Shown piece after piece: positions 47,844 through 49,693 of a stretch of DNA of 49,693 bases. Under the pieces are notes generated by a model. That model saw only the letters and a program-made list of their open reading frames with translations. It made no database searches and was not told the DNA's origin. Position 1 is the stretch's first letter. Each line of letters opens with the position of its first letter. Made by a program: the position numbers and the translations under genes. The DNA lies in contig JAKPEG010000097.1 in assembly GCA_029552065.1 (NCBI GenBank), positions 1-49,693 of the forward strand, in the 5' to 3' direction. This DNA comes from Actinomycetes bacterium. Lineage in GTDB: Bacteria; Actinomycetota; Actinomycetes; Actinomycetales; Dermatophilaceae.

Positions 47844-49693
47844 TCACCTCCTCCCGAGTTCCCTGCCGCTCGACGCGACCGACCCACGCCCCGGTCGCGG
47901 CCACACGCGCACGTGCGTCCCCGGCCCGCTTGCCCGCAGGATCAGCCGCTCGGCGTCCAGTTCCCCGCCGTCGCCGAGCGCGACCCGACCGCCGAGGATA
48001 CCGGGGAGGTCGGCCGTCGCGATGCGGATCGGGTCGTGCGCAGCCCGCGCCACGTGCACGAGCGCGGACTCCTGCGGCGCCTCGCGGAGGTAGACGAGCA
48101 CGTCCGCGGCGGCATACACCCACCGCAGCCCGCCGCGGCGCAACGCGACGCTCTCCCGGCGCAGCGCGGCAAGCCGCCGGTATGCCGCGTGCAGACTCTC
48201 GTCCCAACGCGGTCCGCCGCCCGCGTCGGCCCACGGCATCGGCCGGCGTCCATCCTCCCCGAACCGGCCGGGCATCCCGACCTCGTCGCCGTAGGTGACC
48301 ATGGGGATGCCCGGCATCGTGAAGAGCAGGCCCGCAGCGACCTCGACGAGCCGGGGGTCCCCGCCCACGAGCGTGTGGACGCGCGAGGTGTCGTGCGAGC
48401 CCACGAGGTTGAACGACCGGGTCCGCAAGGACCAGGCGATCCGAGCGCCGAAGTCGTCGATGGCCTCGGCCACGGCGGCGCCACCCAGGCGCGGCACGGG
48501 CACCGGCTGGCCGAGGAACTCCGGCGGGTCCGCCGGGTCGGCGAGCCACGTCCACAGGGGCCTCGTGAAGCCCATGTAGTTCATCACCCCGTGCCAGCCG
48601 TCGCCGACGAGGTCGGTCGAGACGTCGTGACAGTGCTCGGCGACGACGAAGGCATCGGGCCGGGCCTCGACCGAGGCCAGCCGCAGGTCGCGCGCCACGC
48701 GATGGTGCAGATCCGTGGCCCAGAACCGTCCGGTCATGTTGGCGACGTCGACTCGCCAGCCGTCGAGCCCGCCGTCGGGGCCGAGCCACTTGCGCACGAC
48801 CCCTCGCGGGTCGTCGAAGAGTCGGCGACGCAGCTCGGGGCTCGAGTGGTCGAGCTTGGGCAGCGACGGCACGTCGAGCCACGCGGCATAACGGTCGCCG
48901 TCGAAGAAGTAGAAGCCGCGCTCGGGCGAGGACGGGTCCGCGCGCGCGGTGACGAACCATTCGTGGGTGACCCCGGTGTGGTTGCTCGTGAAGTCGCCGA
49001 GCACGCGTATGCCGCGTGCGTGCGCCGCCGCGGTGAGCCGCCGGAGCGCCTCGTCGCCGCCCAGGGCCGGGTCGACCCGGGTGAAGGTGTGGGCGTCGTA
49101 GCGATGGTTCGAGCGGCCGGGGAAGAAGGGCGTGAGGTAGACGACGTCGGCGCCCAGCTCCGCGACGTGGTCGAGCCGTTCGACGATGCCGTCGAGGTCG
49201 CCGCCGAAGAACTGCCGGCCGCCCGGACCGGGTCGGCTGATGTCGACCGGGTCGTCCCAGCGTGCGGGGACGGCCCACTCGGGGGCAGGTCGATGCTCGG
49301 CCGCCGCCGAGCGGGCGAACCGGTCGGGGAAGATCTGGTAGACGAAGGCGTCGAGCGGCCACTCCGGGGCCGGCGGGTCGGCGACGACGATCCGGAAGTC
49401 GCAGGCGTCGGGCACGTCGCGCAGGTGCACGCCGGCGCCGTTCACCCAGGCCCAGCCCACCGGACCGCCCGCGAGCAACCAGCGATAGGAGACCACCCGG
49501 TTGCGCGCGAGCAGGTCGGCCCGCCACCACGTCTCGTGCTCGTCGGAGCGCCCCTGGTCGACGACGGCCCGTTCGAAGCGTGGCTCCCCGTCCTGCAGGA
49601 CGCGCACCGAGACCCTCTCCACGACCCCGTCCACCGTGTGGCTGCGCGGGACGCGCAGCCACACGGTGACCCTCTCCCCCAGCTTCGGGGTCT
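47844..49693 (-). CDS. GH13 alpha-glucosidase/amylase-family enzyme (5' end beyond the window)
   Basis: At least 616 residues visible. An N-terminal domain with carbohydrate-binding-type beta-strands is followed by the (beta/alpha)8 barrel: VVYLTPFFPGRSNHRYDAHTF, GDFTSNHTG, the nucleophile in DGWRVDVANM, the acid in VVAEHCHD and the transition-state Asp in LVGSHDTSR. The residues before the first Met candidate (TPKLGERVTV in the same frame) match the conserved N-terminus, so the gene continues past 49693. It probably acts on maltodextrins or neopullulan-type substrates. It is adjacent to a LacI regulator. Confidence 0.9.
   Translation of the reverse strand, partial: TPKLGERVTVWLRVPRSHTVDGVVERVSVRVLQDGEPRFERAVVDQGRSDEHETWWRADLLARNRVVSYRWLLAGGPVGWAWVNGAGVHLRDVPDACDFRIVVADPPAPEWPLDAFVYQIFPDRFARSAAAEHRPAPEWAVPARWDDPVDISRPGPGGRQFFGGDLDGIVERLDHVAELGADVVYLTPFFPGRSNHRYDAHTFTRVDPALGGDEALRRLTAAAHARGIRVLGDFTSNHTGVTHEWFVTARADPSSPERGFYFFDGDRYAAWLDVPSLPKLDHSSPELRRRLFDDPRGVVRKWLGPDGGLDGWRVDVANMTGRFWATDLHHRVARDLRLASVEARPDAFVVAEHCHDVSTDLVGDGWHGVMNYMGFTRPLWTWLADPADPPEFLGQPVPVPRLGGAAVAEAIDDFGARIAWSLRTRSFNLVGSHDTSRVHTLVGGDPRLVEVAAGLLFTMPGIPMVTYGDEVGMPGRFGEDGRRPMPWADAGGGPRWDESLHAAYRRLAALRRESVALRRGGLRWVYAAADVLVYLREAPQESALVHVARAAHDPIRIATADLPGILGGRVALGDGGELDAERLILRASGPGTHVRVWPRPGRGSVASSGRELGRR

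Noticed and set aside
46750-49662. A 970-residue frame joining LacI to upstream sequence
   Set aside because: The upstream part is a shadow of the GH13 gene; the LacI headpiece and its Shine-Dalgarno sequence define the start at 47838.
1-49693. Octamer as a chromosome-segregation (KOPS-like) signal
   Set aside because: Both orientations are nearly equally common on the plus strand, so there is no polarity.

Overview
The window is high-GC DNA (roughly 70% G+C by eye). Nearly every third codon position is G or C, GTG starts are common, and intergenic gaps are short. The gene content (LigB, DUF3263, DUF3349, CsoR, PiT with its small membrane partner, MarR/MMPL, PknB-like kinase) points to an actinobacterium. 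Micrococcales of the Intrasporangiaceae/Dermatophilaceae type is my best guess, but this is inference. There is no rRNA, CRISPR array, complete prophage or insertion sequence. One tRNA gene, tRNA-Thr(TGT), is present.

Layout. 0-2.3 kb: a class I glutamine amidotransferase, fdhD and a HIT hydrolase. 2.3-6.8 kb: two tandem phosphate-transport modules, each a PiT transporter followed by a small membrane protein, with PHO-box-like 11-bp direct repeats upstream and two DUF3349 genes downstream. 6.8-9.2 kb: DUF3263, HAD phosphatase, PaaI-type thioesterase and uracil-DNA glycosylase. 9.2-12.6 kb: an acyl-CoA catabolic set (thiolase, acyl-CoA dehydrogenase, HSD10-like dehydrogenase). 13-16 kb: a candidate structured small RNA, then cobT, cobU and cobS for late cobalamin assembly. 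16-21.7 kb: PaiB-like protein, LigB, DUF305 lipoprotein, CsoR with its operator, serpin and DUF2889. 21.8-31.5 kb: an RND pump, SDR, photolyase, SRPBCC protein, a deletion-scarred flavoprotein, and MMPL with a divergent MarR. 31.6-34.2 kb: a two-gene unit encoding a DUF4157/phospholipase-like putative effector and a stand-alone copy of its C-terminal domain. 34-39.6 kb: GH32-like enzyme, alpha/beta hydrolase, amidohydrolase and a metallo-beta-lactamase/RidA fusion. 39.8-43.5 kb: an accessory-looking patch with a Gfo/Idh oxidoreductase coupled to a PD-(D/E)XK-like gene, a VapBC module and tRNA-Thr. 43.7-49.7 kb: LysE exporter, membrane Ser/Thr kinase, CBS protein, LacI regulator and a GH13 enzyme cut by the window end.

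Genome-wide signals. The octamer CGGCATAC/GTATGCCG occurs about 60 times by eye, against about two expected, on both strands and in several reading frames, sometimes as inverted pairs. At least eleven genes have a TANNNT -10 box 6-8 nt before the start codon and no Shine-Dalgarno sequence, which is the signature of leaderless transcripts. The most unusual protein findings are the DUF4157 effector with duplicated tail domain, the RND pump with a built-in helical hairpin, the MBL-RidA fusion, and the deletion that joined a flavoprotein to the tail of a cyclopropane synthase gene.
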